A stretch of 64,000 nucleotides of DNA from Bretschneidera sinensis (GCA_023935145.1 CM043700.1:28218501-28282500), one strand, 5' to 3'. Shown: positions 1 through 12,091, counted from the stretch's first letter. Notes: generated by a model not told the origin, from the sequence alone. Numbers and translations: made by a program.

Positions 1-1177
1 TTCATATCATTGTTCATGCGCATATGCATTTAATAATATAACCGAAAGACCCGGGAAGGCAGCCGGTCTAATAAAATAACCGTGACAGCCGGTATATGCT
101 GGGATGAAAAGTGAAAACCGTGACAGCCGGTATATGCTGGGATGAAAATTGAAAACCGTGACAGCCGGTATATGCTGGGATGAAAAGTGAAAACCGTGAC
201 AGCTGGTATATGCTGGAATTAACCGGGAAGGCAGCCGGTCTGATGAGAATAAAAGAACCGGGAGGGCAGCCGGTCAAAGATAATAACAACCTTTCGACAG
301 ATGGGAAGACGTTCCCATCATAATCATTCATGCATCTGCATCTATTTTAATTATCGTTGCATTATTTGAAATGCTGAGATGTGGTATATTAATTGTGAAT
401 TAAATTATAGATGGCTGGGTCTCATAAAAAGAGATAACTATAATGATGAGATTTTTGAGATACTGAGATGTGGTATATTAATTGTGAATTAAATTATAGA
501 TGGTTGGGTCTCATAAAAAGAGACAGCTATGATGATGAGATTTTTGAGATGCTGAGATGTGATACTTTTTGTGAATTTAATTATAGAATGTTGAGTTTCA
601 TAGAAAAAGGCAGTAGGGTGATAAGACTTACCTAAATGATGGACTTTTTGATATAAACCTCATTACGAGGTAATTAGGAGAAAATTGATAGTCTTAAGGT
701 GAACCGATGATTGAGAAGAAGAGATTGATAGTAGAAAGTTGTCATCAGGTTATGCGAAAATAAATTTTTAATATTAAAGGATTATTAATGGAATTTGGAA
801 TACTTTCAGTAAATTTAATTCGCTGAGCTTATGAAGCTCACTCCTCACTGTTCAATGATTTCAGGTAACAGTCAAGATAAATAGTCTGGTGGGTTGAGAA
901 TCAGACGAGATCTTTTTCTGTAGGCCAAGTACGTGTCAATATCCTCAGACAATCGAGTTAAAGACTTGTAAAAATTTTATTGTAAATATTCATGTATTTA
1001 TGTATATTATGTTTGAGTGAATATCAGATTTCTTTACCTCTCCTGTTAAAGGATAAGGAAAAAGAAAAAGAAAAATCTGGTAATATTATATTTATTGTTG
1101 CATATATGCGTCGTGCTTGAATTTTCAAAATGTGATGACATCGTCTAGAGGTGACCAACCTGGGATGGGTCGTTACA
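1..1177 (+). repeat. 3' part of a chromovirus LTR (family of element A)
   Basis: This stretch is the reverse complement of the outer part of the LTR seen at 18562-20629 and 47466-49509: it ends in GGTCGTTACA, the complement of the TGTAACGACC start of those LTRs, and shares the CCGGTATATGCTGG repeats. It lies in the opposite orientation to element A. No tRNA primer site follows the end at 1177, so it is a solo LTR or the 3' LTR of an element lying to the left. It is cut by the window edge. Confidence 0.85.
78..217 (+). repeat. Tandem ~38-bp repeat inside the LTR, four copies
   Basis: Four consecutive units of about 38 bp begin with AACCGTGACAGCCGGTATAT. The first three are nearly identical and the fourth is diverged at its end. 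The two LTRs of element A hold a shorter, more diverged version (about three units near 19260-19345 and 48160-48255), so copy number varies within the family. Confidence 0.85.
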
Positions 1178-3110
1178 CAAAACCTATTTCTTCACCAAAT
1201 TATTTACCAACATAATCATATTAATCTCTATTTTCATTTTCGGTTGAATCCAAACTGAAAGTTTTGGCAAGCCAATGTAACTCCAATGTTCTATGTGATA
1301 GTTGACATAAACTTAAATAATTCCAGATTTGCTAAACATATGCTGATTTAATCAACAATAATGTTTACATCTTATGGTTCAAAACCTAAACATTTAAGTA
1401 CGATTTATAAAGCTTAGATTCAAGAATTTAACTCTTCTTTTTTTTTTTTTTCTGTATCGGCTTTATAAATGGTTAGACATAAAAAAAATTTCCCTAAGGA
1501 AATCCATTGGACTACGAGCAACACGACGAGAGGTATTCCTCTTATATTCTTTATCTCTTTCTTCTTTGAGTAGAGTTTAATTATATTCTCTTCTATAATT
1601 ATAAGTAACTCTAACAACCAAACTAACCAACACTAATTCGCACTTACTAATTTGTATTACAGCAAAAAATAGTTACGACAATGTTACTCCACATATATAC
1701 TCATATTTTTAGGTACTTTGACGGGAAAGATGATAGAATCTAAATCTCTAATAAATGTGATCACTAAGCTATGAGATCCGAGTCATACACTCATACAGAG
1801 TATGATTTGACACTCGGCAATTAAGTGTAGCTTTATAATTCTTCAACTATCATTTTGTTTGTAAATCTATTGTAATTATGGAGAAATTCTTAGCTTGAAC
1901 CAGTCTACCACATACGCAGTAAAACAAACCAATGAAAAGTGCCACACATATGTATTTGATTGGTTTACCAAACTTCATAAATTATGGTTAGAGTACGTTT
2001 ATACATATATATCACTTTTTTGTTGATTTAATTTACTGTCACGTAGTAAAAGAGGTTATTAAAAAATTGGTTTGCGAGCGTCTTTAGTAAAAAGAATGTT
2101 GATATCAATTTAGAGATGTGAAAATGACCAAAAAAAAAAAAATGCATGATAGAATTTGATTCTATTCTTTGTTTGAATGACCAATTTTTCGAAATAAATT
2201 TATTGAATAAATTCATTAATTTATTAAAACATAAATGAATAAATAAATTATATTAAAATTTAATATTTGATAATTATATAATAAATAAATAAATTATGTC
2301 ATACTTTTTACGTCAATTAAATGAAAATTAATAATATTTTAATTAATTAAATTTTGAGTATTTTTTAATAATTATTTTAAATTATTATAATATACTAAAA
2401 TAAATTTATTCTGTAAAATTATAATTTATTTATTCTTAATAAATAAAATAATGATGAAATTGTTTTTAACATAAAAATCTTCACTTCCTAAAAGAAATTT
2501 TATATGTTAAGGTCTGATAATTATATTAATTTTTTTGCTCACTTTTGTTTAAAATTGAAAAAAAAAAAACATATTACTAATATTTATTTTTTTCGTATGT
2601 TTGCATGACTTTAGGATGATTAGTTATTATAGTTAATGCAAAAGAGCAAGCTTGGATAAAAAAAAGGCACAGCTATAGAACTGAGAAACATAATGAATTA
2701 TAAAGTTATAATTTAATAACTTATTTTTAAAATAAATGATATAATAATAAATTGTTTTGAATATATTTTTAAAAATTTACTAAAAGAAAATTAACGTGTT
2801 TAGGTTTATGGTAAAAATGATAAAGAAATACATTTTAGTTTTTTTCTTCTTTCTTATCTAAATGATAAAGAAAAAAACTAAAATATATATCTTTTCTTAT
2901 GTTTGCATGATGATTAATTATTAATTAATGATGTAGTTAATGCAAAAAGGCAAAAAGCACGGAGCAAAGAAATTACTGAGTACTATTTTTTAGAACTTTT
3001 GGATAAGAAAAAATAAAATAAAACAAATACTAAAAAGTGTGGGTGAGGCAAAACGGCAAGGAGAATCTAAAATATAATGATCACATGCTCAAAGAAAAAA
3101 CGAGAAGAGA
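1178..3110. other. AT-rich upstream region of NINJA, no gene seen
   Basis: No reading frame with recognisable coding character was found. The stretch 2030-2960 is very AT-rich. A short motif around TATGTTTGCATGA...GTTAATGCAAAA occurs at about 2596-2645 and again at 2898-2950, an imperfect direct duplication. The part nearest 3100 should include the NINJA promoter. Confidence 0.6.
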
Positions 3111-3149
3111 AAATATGGAGCAGAGTGGTTCCCAAATCTCACCTTCTCT

Positions 3150-3199
3150 CTCTGTGTAAATTAAAAAGCCTAGGGTTTGATCGTCTGTCCCTGATTCAG
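3150..3199 (+). promoter_or_regulatory. Likely 5'-UTR exon of NINJA and its donor site
   Basis: A pyrimidine-rich tract (CTTCTCTCTCTCTG) is followed by a short leader and a good donor, CAG|GTCTCT, at 3199/3200. The matching acceptor, TTTTGTGCAG, is at 5844, so exon 2 starts at 5845 and the start codon is in exon 2. A long first intron inside the 5' UTR is common in plant regulatory genes. The transcript start is a guess. Confidence 0.5.
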
Positions 3200-4116
3200 G
3201 TCTCTCCCTCTTTTTCCTTTTTTATTTGTGTTCTTTATTGCAGTTTTGTACTGTATGACAATTTTGTTTGATTCTTTTTGCTATTTGCATTGAATCTGTA
3301 GGATTTGAGGCAGACTATCAATTTTATGTATGGGCTTTTGGTTTTTCCTTGGATCGAATCTGCTGATTTAGCTGCTAATTATGAGTTTGATCTGCACTTT
3401 TTCCAAGGTTTAGTCTTTGCGGCATTTTTTTGTGACATTCAATTTAGCGGGTACTCTTAATTTCATTGATTTTCAAGCTTGCATGCATGATTAGGTAATG
3501 GGCAGATCTGCCTATGCGTGTTTTGCTGATAGATAGAAATGGGAAGATAATGGAATACATAATATGGGTCGTTACTTTTGGCTGTTTTGATTTCCAGAAA
3601 ATCAGAATTTCAGCTCAGATAAACTATATAAAAGTTAGGGTCATTTGCATGGAACAATTTACTCTCTGGGGTCACGGGTAAATGGAATTTTGAGGTTTGA
3701 CATCTTGATTTCTTTCTGACACTTTCTCGGCCAACAAAACAGTCTTTTGTGGTTCTCAGATCTTGTGCGGGAATTTTAGATTTATCATTCTATAAGTTCT
3801 TTTAATTAGTTTTCCAAAAGTGTATAGGATATTGAAGTTTCTTATTTACAGCATTTTATGGCAGAATCTTAGTGTTAATATTTGTCCTATGAAATTATTG
3901 TTTAATTTGACGGGTTTGACTGGTACTATTAGGAGTCAATTCCCTATATCTATATGGTTTGAGCGGTTGATCACAGCTTCCATATGCTTGCAATCAATTG
4001 TTTTCTTAACCGGGTAAGAAAATTTTGATTAGGACCTCTGTGATGCCCATTTTCCATTCAAGTGATGCGAATTATTTTCATCATTTTTGTCTGGCAAAAA
4101 GTGGACTTGTAATGAT

Positions 4117-4486
4117 TTTTTTTTACAAGTAAAAAGTATATTAATAAAGTACCAAGAGGATGCAACTCATTTACAAAAAAACTATCTACAAGATAGCAAG
4201 TCTAGAAAATCAAGTAACTCTTCCTCATGCACAAAAAAATCCCCTTACACCAAAAACAAAGGGTACTTAACCATTTACTTTTAATGGTATTAATTGAGCT
4301 CTCTACACCCTCAAAAGCCCTACTATTTTACTCTTTCCAAACTATTCACGTGATAGAGAGGAATCATAGAAAAAATCTTCCTTAACTCCGTAGAAGCTTT
4401 AAATCCCCTCCAAGCCCAAATTTCACTTTGAATGGAGTCATGAAAATGGAGTCTTTTCCCAAGAGGAGTTAGATACATCATTTTTT
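4117..4486 (-). mobile_element. Short retroposed (LINE/SINE-like) insertion in NINJA intron 1
   Basis: A 370-bp segment is bounded by a 13-bp direct repeat with one mismatch: GACTTGTAATGAT at 4104-4116 and GACCTGTAATGAT at 4487-4499. Its left end is a T-run, so on the minus strand it ends in a poly(A)-like tail. A long TSD plus a one-sided tail is the mark of target-primed reverse transcription. No RT coding remains, so the class is uncertain. Confidence 0.65.
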
Positions 4487-4578
4487 GACCTGTAATGATC
4501 TAATTATAACATTGTACTGTTGGTTAGATACCTCTGTACTGAATTTGATTCAGTATCTTTCGAAGGCATCCGTGAAAA

Positions 4579-5734
4579 TGGAGTTTTTTCCCCCGACGAG
4601 GGTACTTCAAAATCTATTTTCCCAAAATAGGGTACTCTTCATCTTATTTTCTAAAATAGAGCTTCTTTTGCCACATAAGTGCTATGTCTTAATTATTTAT
4701 TTATTTTTCATATTTTTTGCTTATTAGGAAAATAACAAAAAGAAATGACCATTAATTAAGTTTAAACACAAAGAAGTCATCGTTGACTGTGAAGAGTACA
4801 TACAAAAACACTAAATCCAGATTTCCCCTCTTTTCCCTAATTTTCACCACCCAAAGAAACCCAAGGTTTTCAAATAACGATAAAGAAATTTTCTTCTTAG
4901 AAAATGGCGAGATTTTCTGGAATCATGTGTTAAGAGGGCACTTAATAAAATTTGACGGGTTTGATATGATTTTAAATTTATTAAGGTGAAGAGCTGGGTT
5001 TTCTTTCTTCTTGAAAGGCATAAATCACATTATTAATATGAAGATGAAACATAACAACCAGACCAAAATCTAGCACAACCAAAAGGTCAAGAAGAAGGTA
5101 TACAAACAGAAAACAACCTGGAAGGCAAAAAAAAAAAAAAAAAAAAAAACCAACTCCAACAAAAAAACCAACCCGACAACCATGAAGTTAACCACTCATG
5201 ACAGTAGAGACTAGAAAGGACGTTGATTTAATGTTTAATTACTGTATATGTGTAATTCGTTAGTATTGAATTGGTTATGTGGATTGTCATTATCTAGGTG
5301 CTTGCAATAAAATACGAATATTATTATTTGGATACATTTAGGGATCATCGTTGTTCTCCAACTCACTATAAACACATGATTCCAGAGAATCTCGCCATCT
5401 TCTATGAATAAAATCTCTTTATCATTATCCGAAAACATTAGGTTTTGAATTTGGATGGTGAAAATTAGGGGAAAGAGTAGTTTGGATTTGGTCTTTTGAA
5501 TGTACTCTGCAGAGACAACATGATTTCTTTACGTTTGAAGTTAATATTAATTTTTTTAAAAAGTTATTGTTAATTTCTTTTTGTTATTTTCTTAGCAAGA
5601 AAAAATATGAATAATAAATAAATTTTGACAAGGAGCTTATGTGGCATAGGAAACACTTTTTAGAAAATAAGATGAGAAGTAACTTATTTTGGGAAAGTAG
5701 ATTTTAAAGTACCAGTCATTGGGGAAAAACTCCA
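4579..5734. mobile_element. Inverted-repeat (foldback/MULE-like) DNA transposon in NINJA intron 1
   Basis: The first ~370 bp and last ~390 bp are imperfect reverse complements. Both arms read inward as TGGAGTTTTT(T)CCCC, then TTTTCCCAAAATA, CATCTTATTTTCTAAAA, GCCACATAAG, CCCTAATTTTCACCA and GGCGAGATT(T/C)TCTGGAATC. The central ~350 bp is unique and includes an A-run. A candidate 6-bp TSD, TGAAAA, flanks it at 4573-4578 and 5735-5740. No transposase is present, so it is non-autonomous. The very long TIRs fit Mutator-like foldback elements; superfamily is inferred. Confidence 0.75.
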
Positions 5735-5960
5735 TGAAAATGAGTTATTTTTGTTCAATCTTTCTTCTTGTTATATATGGCATGTAATTAGAATTAGTTT
5801 TCTCTTATCTATTGTTTCCTTCAATAAAATTGACTTTTGTGCAGGGATGCATTTTTTTGGACAGTTGCCTCATCATATTGGGGTCAATGTCATGAAAGAT
5901 TAGCCTTAAGATTGGAAGAGGCCATCTCTGACTCATATCGAGGTACTTTGATTCAATAAA

Positions 5961-8048
5961 ATGGAGGATGATAATGGGCTTGAGCTTAGCTTGGGACTAT
6001 TTTGTGGCGGACCATCTGGCAAAATGAAGGGTAGAAATGGTAGCTCCTCAGATAATAGGGCAGAAGAAGGTGATAGAGGCAGTAATCCAGTAGATGATTT
6101 TAAAAACTTTCTTCATGCCGGCAGCCAGAAACAGGACTCGGGTACTGGGCCTCAGAGAAGTGATTCGGTTAAACCTCAGGAGAATTTCTTTAATGACCTC
6201 TCCAGGGCCACTGCTGATGCAGATGCTTCCATGAACCGTTTCTGGGTTGCAAATAGCAATACGTCCGCTGAACTCGAGGAAGAGAAACGGTCAGAGGTGG
6301 GTAATAAACGGAAATTGTTGTTCAATGAGATAAATAATCAAAAGAAGCATGAGAGAGAAGCTCATGCTGATTTGCATGACAAGACAAAAACATCACATCT
6401 TTCCTTAACAACAGAAGATGGCTCTACTGCTGAAATTGAAGATGTGGCAGAGTCTGAAGTTGAGGGTTCAACCTCAAGGCTCGTTTCTCACCATGATGAT
6501 GGTTCCAAACGATTTATTGGAGTTGGTGGTTCTTTTGAGGTTCCAAAGGAGGTTCGTGGGTTTTCTGATGCAAATATGGTGAACTTGCAAGGTCAAAAGA
6601 GGTTTAACTTTAACAGTTCATTAGAAGATGAGCTCAAGCTTGGAAACATGACTTACAGCGTTCCATTCTCAGTCCAATCAGTAAATGTCATGAATGCACC
6701 TTACTCATCACCTATGAAGGGTTCTAATTCAGTTGGTGTATCCAGCACATCAGGTCATCCACTACCTGGCATGGCACAGATGATGCCTGCTACAACTAGC
6801 GACCGATCGGGGACCCAACCTGTAAATCCTGGAAACTTGCCAGTTATGTTTGGCTACTCACCTGTTCATCTTCCAACATTGGATAAGGATAGTTCTTGGG
6901 GTATGATCTCTCATTCTCAACAGTTCCACCCTTCCTTTGCTGGTAGAGGTCCACCAAACACGGATAAGCATAATGAGGGATTGAAGATATCTCAAGGTCT
7001 GCTATTACCCTCTTTTGTATTGTATAAGACATGAACCAAAAGAGGCTAGAATATTTGATAGATGACATATTTTTGCACAATATGCCATACAGAGAGAACT
7101 GGCCTATCATGAGAACAGATTTCACATAATTAGAATGTTGATTTTGACTGACTAACTCTTTGCCTTTTGATGCTTTTTCGCCAAGCCTAAAAGCTGGATT
7201 GATAGTTGAATTAAAATTTCTTAAAGCTATAGGAAACGAGGATATACTCGGTCTGCATTTGCATATTTGGTAATACATTTATTGTTAAGTGTTACACGTG
7301 AACCATGCTTATAATATGCCCGAGTCATTTATGACCGTATTGATTTTCAATATTGAACAATTGAAGTAAATTCTAATTATTCATCTTATCTGCATATAGT
7401 ATTACAAATATTTTGAAACCACTGATATTTTTACTGTTGATACTGGTAATAACTTTTATTTTTTAATATAATACTCCATTAGATTTTCACTTCAGTACGT
7501 CTTATGATGGGGAATGACTTTCTTTTCATTACTCCCTTTGTGTTGATGTAGTTTCCATGCAAGCAGTTGCACGTAATTCATCTGATGCTACACACTATGA
7601 TGGGAGATCAGTAGAGCGGGCCAAAGGTGAAGGGAAACAGCATGCCACAGAAGAAGGCTCCTCTACTCAGACAGAAGATGTGAAAGGAAGTAGCATGAAC
7701 CTGAGGGCAAAAGATGCATCTGATCGATCAACAGCAGACGGTTCCTCTGTTGACTTTTCAGCGATAAAGCCTGGTATTTCAGCAGACCTGAAATTTGGGG
7801 GATGTGGTTCCTGCCCCAATTTACCATGGGTTTCAACCAAAGGTTCTGGTCCAAATGGTAGAACCATTTCTGGTGTTACTTACAGATACAGCCCAAACCA
7901 AGTCAGGATTGTTTGTGCTTGCCATGGTTCTCATATGTCCCCTGAAGAGTTTGTTCGGCACGCTGATGAAGAGTATGTTAATCCAGACAGTGCTACTGGT
8001 TTGAGTGCATTTCCAAATAACAATCCTGCTGCCTCTGCTCATAGCTGA
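5961..8048 (+). CDS. NINJA: NINJA (novel interactor of JAZ), jasmonate-signalling co-repressor adaptor
   Basis: Two coding exons, 5961-6996 and 7552-8048, join in phase 1 (donor CAAG|GTCTGC, acceptor GATGTAG|TTTCC) to give 510 residues. Residues 7-13 (LELSLGL) are the N-terminal EAR motif that recruits TOPLESS co-repressors. A middle region holds the GNLPVMFGYSPV block. The C-terminal domain (about 415-485) contains PNLPWVS, GRTISGVTYRY and the CACHGSHMSPEEF signature of the NINJA/AFP family, which in NINJA binds the TIFY motif of JAZ proteins. The protein acts in the nucleus, linking JAZ to TOPLESS to keep jasmonate genes off. Its opening and C-terminus match Arabidopsis NINJA better than the AFP paralogues; at 510 residues it is longer than the ~425 of Arabidopsis. 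The start is the first ATG in exon 2, in good context (AAAATGGAG). No stop or frameshift is seen, so the gene looks intact. Confidence 0.93.
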
Positions 8049-8734
8049 AACCATCAATTTCAATGTGAGACTGACATTTGATCACGGAAAAGCTGGCTAT
8101 GGCTTTATGTACGCTACTGCTTCTTGTCAGTTGACTTAGCTGCTGCAGTCAGGTGCAAAAGGTGTATCTAATAAGGTTGGAGGATCATCTCTTTGTCAAA
8201 CAGTGATATTAAGCATTTCAATTCTATATACAATAGGAGTGTATTACTTTTGTTTAAATGATACAGGGTAGAGCACCCCGCGTAATTAAGATGATATTAT
8301 TGTAATAGATTATGAGATTTGCTAATTGCTATGGTAAAAGTACTGTTCGGTCTGCTTGATTTGTTTGATCCCAATGCTTAAATCAATCCATATATTAGGA
8401 ATGATATGGGATAAATTACGCCAGATAAGAACATGCAGTGTTACCTTATCTTGATGTTTGATGTGGTGGGCGTGAATTGTGATATGGAAAGAAAGGTTCT
8501 TAAAGATGACTTTCATTGGTAAGTTTGTTTGTGTTCAACTTAACTCTACTACTACATTTTCTTGTCTATGTCATGATCAATAATTTCCAGGAGTCTCCCA
8601 TGAACTTTACATCATCAAGAAACTGATTGCCTCGAGAAATTTATTATGTTGTAGCTGATTTGTATTTGAGTGCAGTCTAATTTTGCCAGTATCTGCTATG
8701 CAAAGACTAGCGTTTATGCCATAGCATTTACAGT
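8049..8734. other. NINJA 3' UTR and following spacer
   Basis: No coding sequence is recognised. The first few hundred bases should be the 3' UTR. No canonical AATAAA signal stands out, so the poly(A) site cannot be placed. Confidence 0.5.
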
Positions 8735-9000
8735 AATTCTAGTGGAGAATACGTGGAAAGATTTGTGGCAGTTGCAAGTCCTAAATAAAGTTAAACGCCT
8801 GATTTGTAGAATTACAGAAGAATCACTTCCTATCAAAGTTCGGTTGGTTAAGAGGAGGGTGACTGTTGATGCCGTGTGTGATGCTTGTAAAGAGGGTGTG
8901 GAGACGGTGATACATGCTTTGTGCTATTGCGATGCTGCAAGAAAAACATGGTATACCCCATTTGCGGATATCGTGCTGGGGACCCTTGGTTACATTTCAC
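8735..9000 (+). pseudogene. LINE fragment: RT-associated zinc-binding domain
   Basis: The + frame encodes a zf-RVT domain, as found C-terminal to the reverse transcriptase of plant non-LTR elements: it begins around WKDLWQLQVLNKVKRLICR and carries the cysteine/histidine pattern CDAC...VIHALCYC...W. Only this domain is present, with no RT before it or poly(A) after it, so it is a short relic just downstream of NINJA. Confidence 0.8.
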
Positions 9001-9045
9001 TTCACTGTGCTGCCTCAAGATAGTTACTAGTGGAATTCAATTGAT

Positions 9046-9870
9046 ACGTGGATCCGACTCAAATCGATATAATGGGTTGGGTTATTTTAGAAGTTGAGTT
9101 GGATTGGATTGAAGAATTTTTGTGTCCGATAGATTGGGTTTGGTCATGGGTTAAAATTTTCAATCCAATTAAATATATAATTATATTTTTATATATTTTA
9201 TATTTATTAAATATAAAATAGTATATAAATAATTATAAAATATCTATTGGTGTGTAAAATATGTTGTAGATACTCCAAACAAAATTACATTTTCTTTTGT
9301 TGTCTTGAATGATCCAAAAAAATGTACCGAATTTAAATTAGTCTGATACATGAAACAAACTTTTGTTCATTTTAAATGAGCTCACAAAAAACAAATAAGT
9401 CCTGCAAAAACCAAGACCGAGATGTAAGAATGAAAAACTGAGAGAGAAGTGGTTGCTCATTAATAATACAAATGTCAATGAATAATTTAACATATGATAA
9501 CAATTTTATTGTTCTCTATATGACTTTGTAAAATCAATTCCTATAGTATTAATTAATATGGAATTTGGCTTCAATATTTCTCTTTTTTTATTTGTAAAAT
9601 CAGTTTTAACAAGCAAACAAATTTTACTTGTAATTTGTATGGATTTGGATTTAGTAGAATATTTTTTGTTATGTAATATGTATGACTTAATTTTTTAGTA
9701 AAAAAAATATATCAATCCAGTGATCCAAACCGATTAAAATAAATTTAATTGAGTTGAAGTCAAATGGGTTCATAAGTTGAGTTTGGTTGAAATTTTTTCA
9801 ACCCGGTATAAATTAATTGGGTTAAAATTTTAAATTAATCCGATTCAAACCGATCCACACTCACCACTAA
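9046..9870. mobile_element. Degenerate terminal-inverted-repeat element (hAT/MITE-like)
   Basis: The ends are loosely complementary: GTGGATCCGACTCAAATCG at the left, and on the other strand of the right end GTGTGGATCGGTTTGAATCGG. Both ends are rich in GGTTGGGTT/AACCCAATT words and the middle is very AT-rich. A related block lies at about 58650-59585. No TSD or transposase was found, so this is tentative. Confidence 0.4.
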
Positions 9871-10003
9871 TAATTACCCTCGGTTATGTTTCATCACAAA
9901 TACCTCTGCTCCTCTCCTCTGAAAAAAAAGTTCTTCTGATTTTACCAATAAAGAAAAAAAATCCAGAATCATTACATCACATCAGGTTTATCTAGATCTC
10001 GAA

Positions 10004-11562
10004 TTTTTTTTTTTGTGTACAAACAAGAACTTAATTAAGAAACAGAGTTTACAGCTCTTGAAAAAATAAAAAAAATAAAAAAAAATGGTCCAGAACATCA
10101 CAGGAGGAAAATCAAAGTACAAAATAGATTGACAAGGAAGGAAACATCCCTTATTTCCCCATTTGCTTCTTTGTTGCAGTGGACTATTTTAAAGCAATAG
10201 AAGTGATGGATGGTGCACTTGCAGTCATTAATAAGAGTACCATTAAGTTGATAATTGGTATCAGCATCATTAATAAGGTGAATGATGCTTTTAGCACCAA
10301 CCTGAACAATCAAATTCATTATCTCAAGTCCCTTAGCCATTAGGATACCATCCCTAAGACCCCATAATTCGGCTGTGAGGTTGTTAGCACGTCCGCATTC
10401 CTAGCACAACCCTTGATCTAACTACCATTTTCATCCCGCCAAGCACAACTCGACCATGTAAAAGAGGAGTTAATCTTAGAAGAACAGTTCGAATCAAGAC
10501 AAAACCAGTTAAGGGGAGGAGGAGACCATTTAATAAGCCTAATAGAAGGCTGTGTTTTGCTTGAAGACTATAATCCCAAGTGGAAAAATTCCACAGCTTT
10601 GAACTTGCAATCAGCAAGAATGACTGAAAGGCTAAGAAAGGATTTTTCAAAGATTCTTTTGTTTAGACAGTTCCACAAGGTAACACAGGCAGCGACAAAA
10701 ACGGTGTTCCAAGGGACTTTCCAGGAAGATAAAATTTCAGACTTACAATTAGCCTACATCCATTGGCCCAAGTTCCGGAAATTAAACAAAAAACCAAAGG
10801 AAGAAGCATCCCAACAACTCCAAAAAAGTTTTGCCCAAGGGAAATCACCAAGGATATGTAAAAGCGATTCTGGTTGGTGGGCAAATAGAACACGAATCAG
10901 AGTGGGTAATGTTCCGACTTTTGAGAGAAGAAAGGGATGCCAAAGCATTGTTAACATATCGCCAAAGGAAAAATTGGTTACGATAGGGGGTGGGGGTTTT
11001 CCAAATCCACTCAAGGGGAGAAGACGCTCCCGGGTCAACCACTAGCTCGTAAGCTGATTTAGAAAAAAAAAAAAACTGACCATCAGAGGAGGGTCCCCAT
11101 ATGACCTTATCCAGGGAGAAGGCCAAGGGGATGGGAATGACGAAAATGCTCTCCATGATAGAAGGAGGAAGGTCAAAGGAGATTCGACTAAACTCCCAAC
11201 AAGAATTAAGATCCCAAACGTCCTTCAGGACAAGGTTGGATTCGTTTAGAGATAGGGGCCCAAAATCTTCGAGCGTAAAGAACCATCCCCCAAAAAATTA
11301 TCGTGCCAGAAACGGATGAATTCACCATTTTTGACTAACCATTTTATACCTTTTTGGAAGGCATCCCAACCTTTCTTGATACTATGCCAAGTGAGGGACT
11401 TAGCATTCCAGGGATTGTTACTAAGAGAGAAAGAGGAAATATATTTAGACATGAGACATTTCGACCACAGATTATCTTTCTTCTTTAGCAATCTCCAATT
11501 TAATTTAGCCATGAGGGTAATATTTCTCAGCTCCAACCCCCCCTCCATTTTTCTTAGGTTTG
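10004..11562 (-). mobile_element. LINE, 3' segment: end of RT, zinc-binding domain, RNase H, poly(A) tail
   Basis: On the minus strand the segment reads, from right to left: the GGLELRNI...AKLNWRLL block that follows LINE reverse transcriptases (11246-11548); a zf-RVT domain with NQFFLWRYVNN and C-x2-C residues (about 10850-11050); an RNase H tail (10098-10340, with LIND...LINDC and an H-x4-EAN-like end); and a poly(A) tail, seen as the T-run at 10004-10014. Frames are broken by several shifts. The element is interrupted at 11562 by element E and resumes at 17120; joining the two sides restores the expected WDVIAKPK to GG order, which proves they are one LINE. Confidence 0.88.
11558..11562. 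repeat. Left TSD of element E (GTTTG)
   Basis: GTTTG immediately before the TGATGCAT terminus, matched by GTTTG at 17115-17119 after the GCATCA terminus. Confidence 0.9.
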
Positions 11563-12091
11563 TGATGCATAACAGGTAGACAAAGCAGAACAGATAGCCC
11601 TAGACTACCTAGAACGGTTAGACCGTTCCAAATCTAAGGGTATAGTTTATATCGTTTTACGTATCGGTTCAGATCGGGCTCCGGAGACCTTAGTCTGATT
11701 GGAAACGAGTTTCTGAATAAAATTGATTAAAATCAGCGTGGCGGGATTTTAGCCAAAAAAAGACGTTTAGGCCTCAAATTTAGCAATTTTCAGTTTTTGA
11801 GAAATTTCTTATTTTGTACTTGCCTAATTTCAATTTTCCTTTTCTTTTTTATTTTAACCTTATAAATAACTGCTAAATTGGAAGCCTAAACGTTGTTTTT
11901 TGGCTAAAATCTCGCCACACTGATAAATCAGTTTTATTCAGAAGCCCGTTTCCAATCAGACTAGGGTCTCCGAGGCCCGATCCGGGCCAGCATATAAAAT
12001 AATATAAACCGTACCCTTAGATTTGGAGCGGTCCAACTGTTCTAGGTAGTCTAGGGCCATCTATTCTGCTTTGTCTACCTGTTTTGCATCA
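11563..12091. repeat. Rearranged 3' LTR of element E: inverted copy joined to a partial direct copy
   Basis: Bases ~11870-12091 match the 5' LTR bases 16893-17114 in the same orientation. Bases 11563 to ~11869 match 16811-17114 as the reverse complement. The junction is at AACCTTATAAATAA|CTGCTAAATTGG. The result is a ~530-bp imperfect palindrome in place of a normal 442-bp LTR. Both outer ends of the element therefore present the same LTR terminus (TGATGCA.../...TGCATCA), and the intact TSD shows that the structure entered, or was made, as a unit. Confidence 0.85.

Noticed and set aside
6844..7278. 144-codon minus-strand frame over NINJA intron 2
   Set aside because: It is antisense to a well-supported exon and intron and has no recognisable domain.
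9046..9870. An LTR or gene in the region after the LINE fragment
   Set aside because: No TG...CA borders with tRNA primer site or polypurine tract, and no open frame. The weak inverted ends fit a decayed DNA transposon better.
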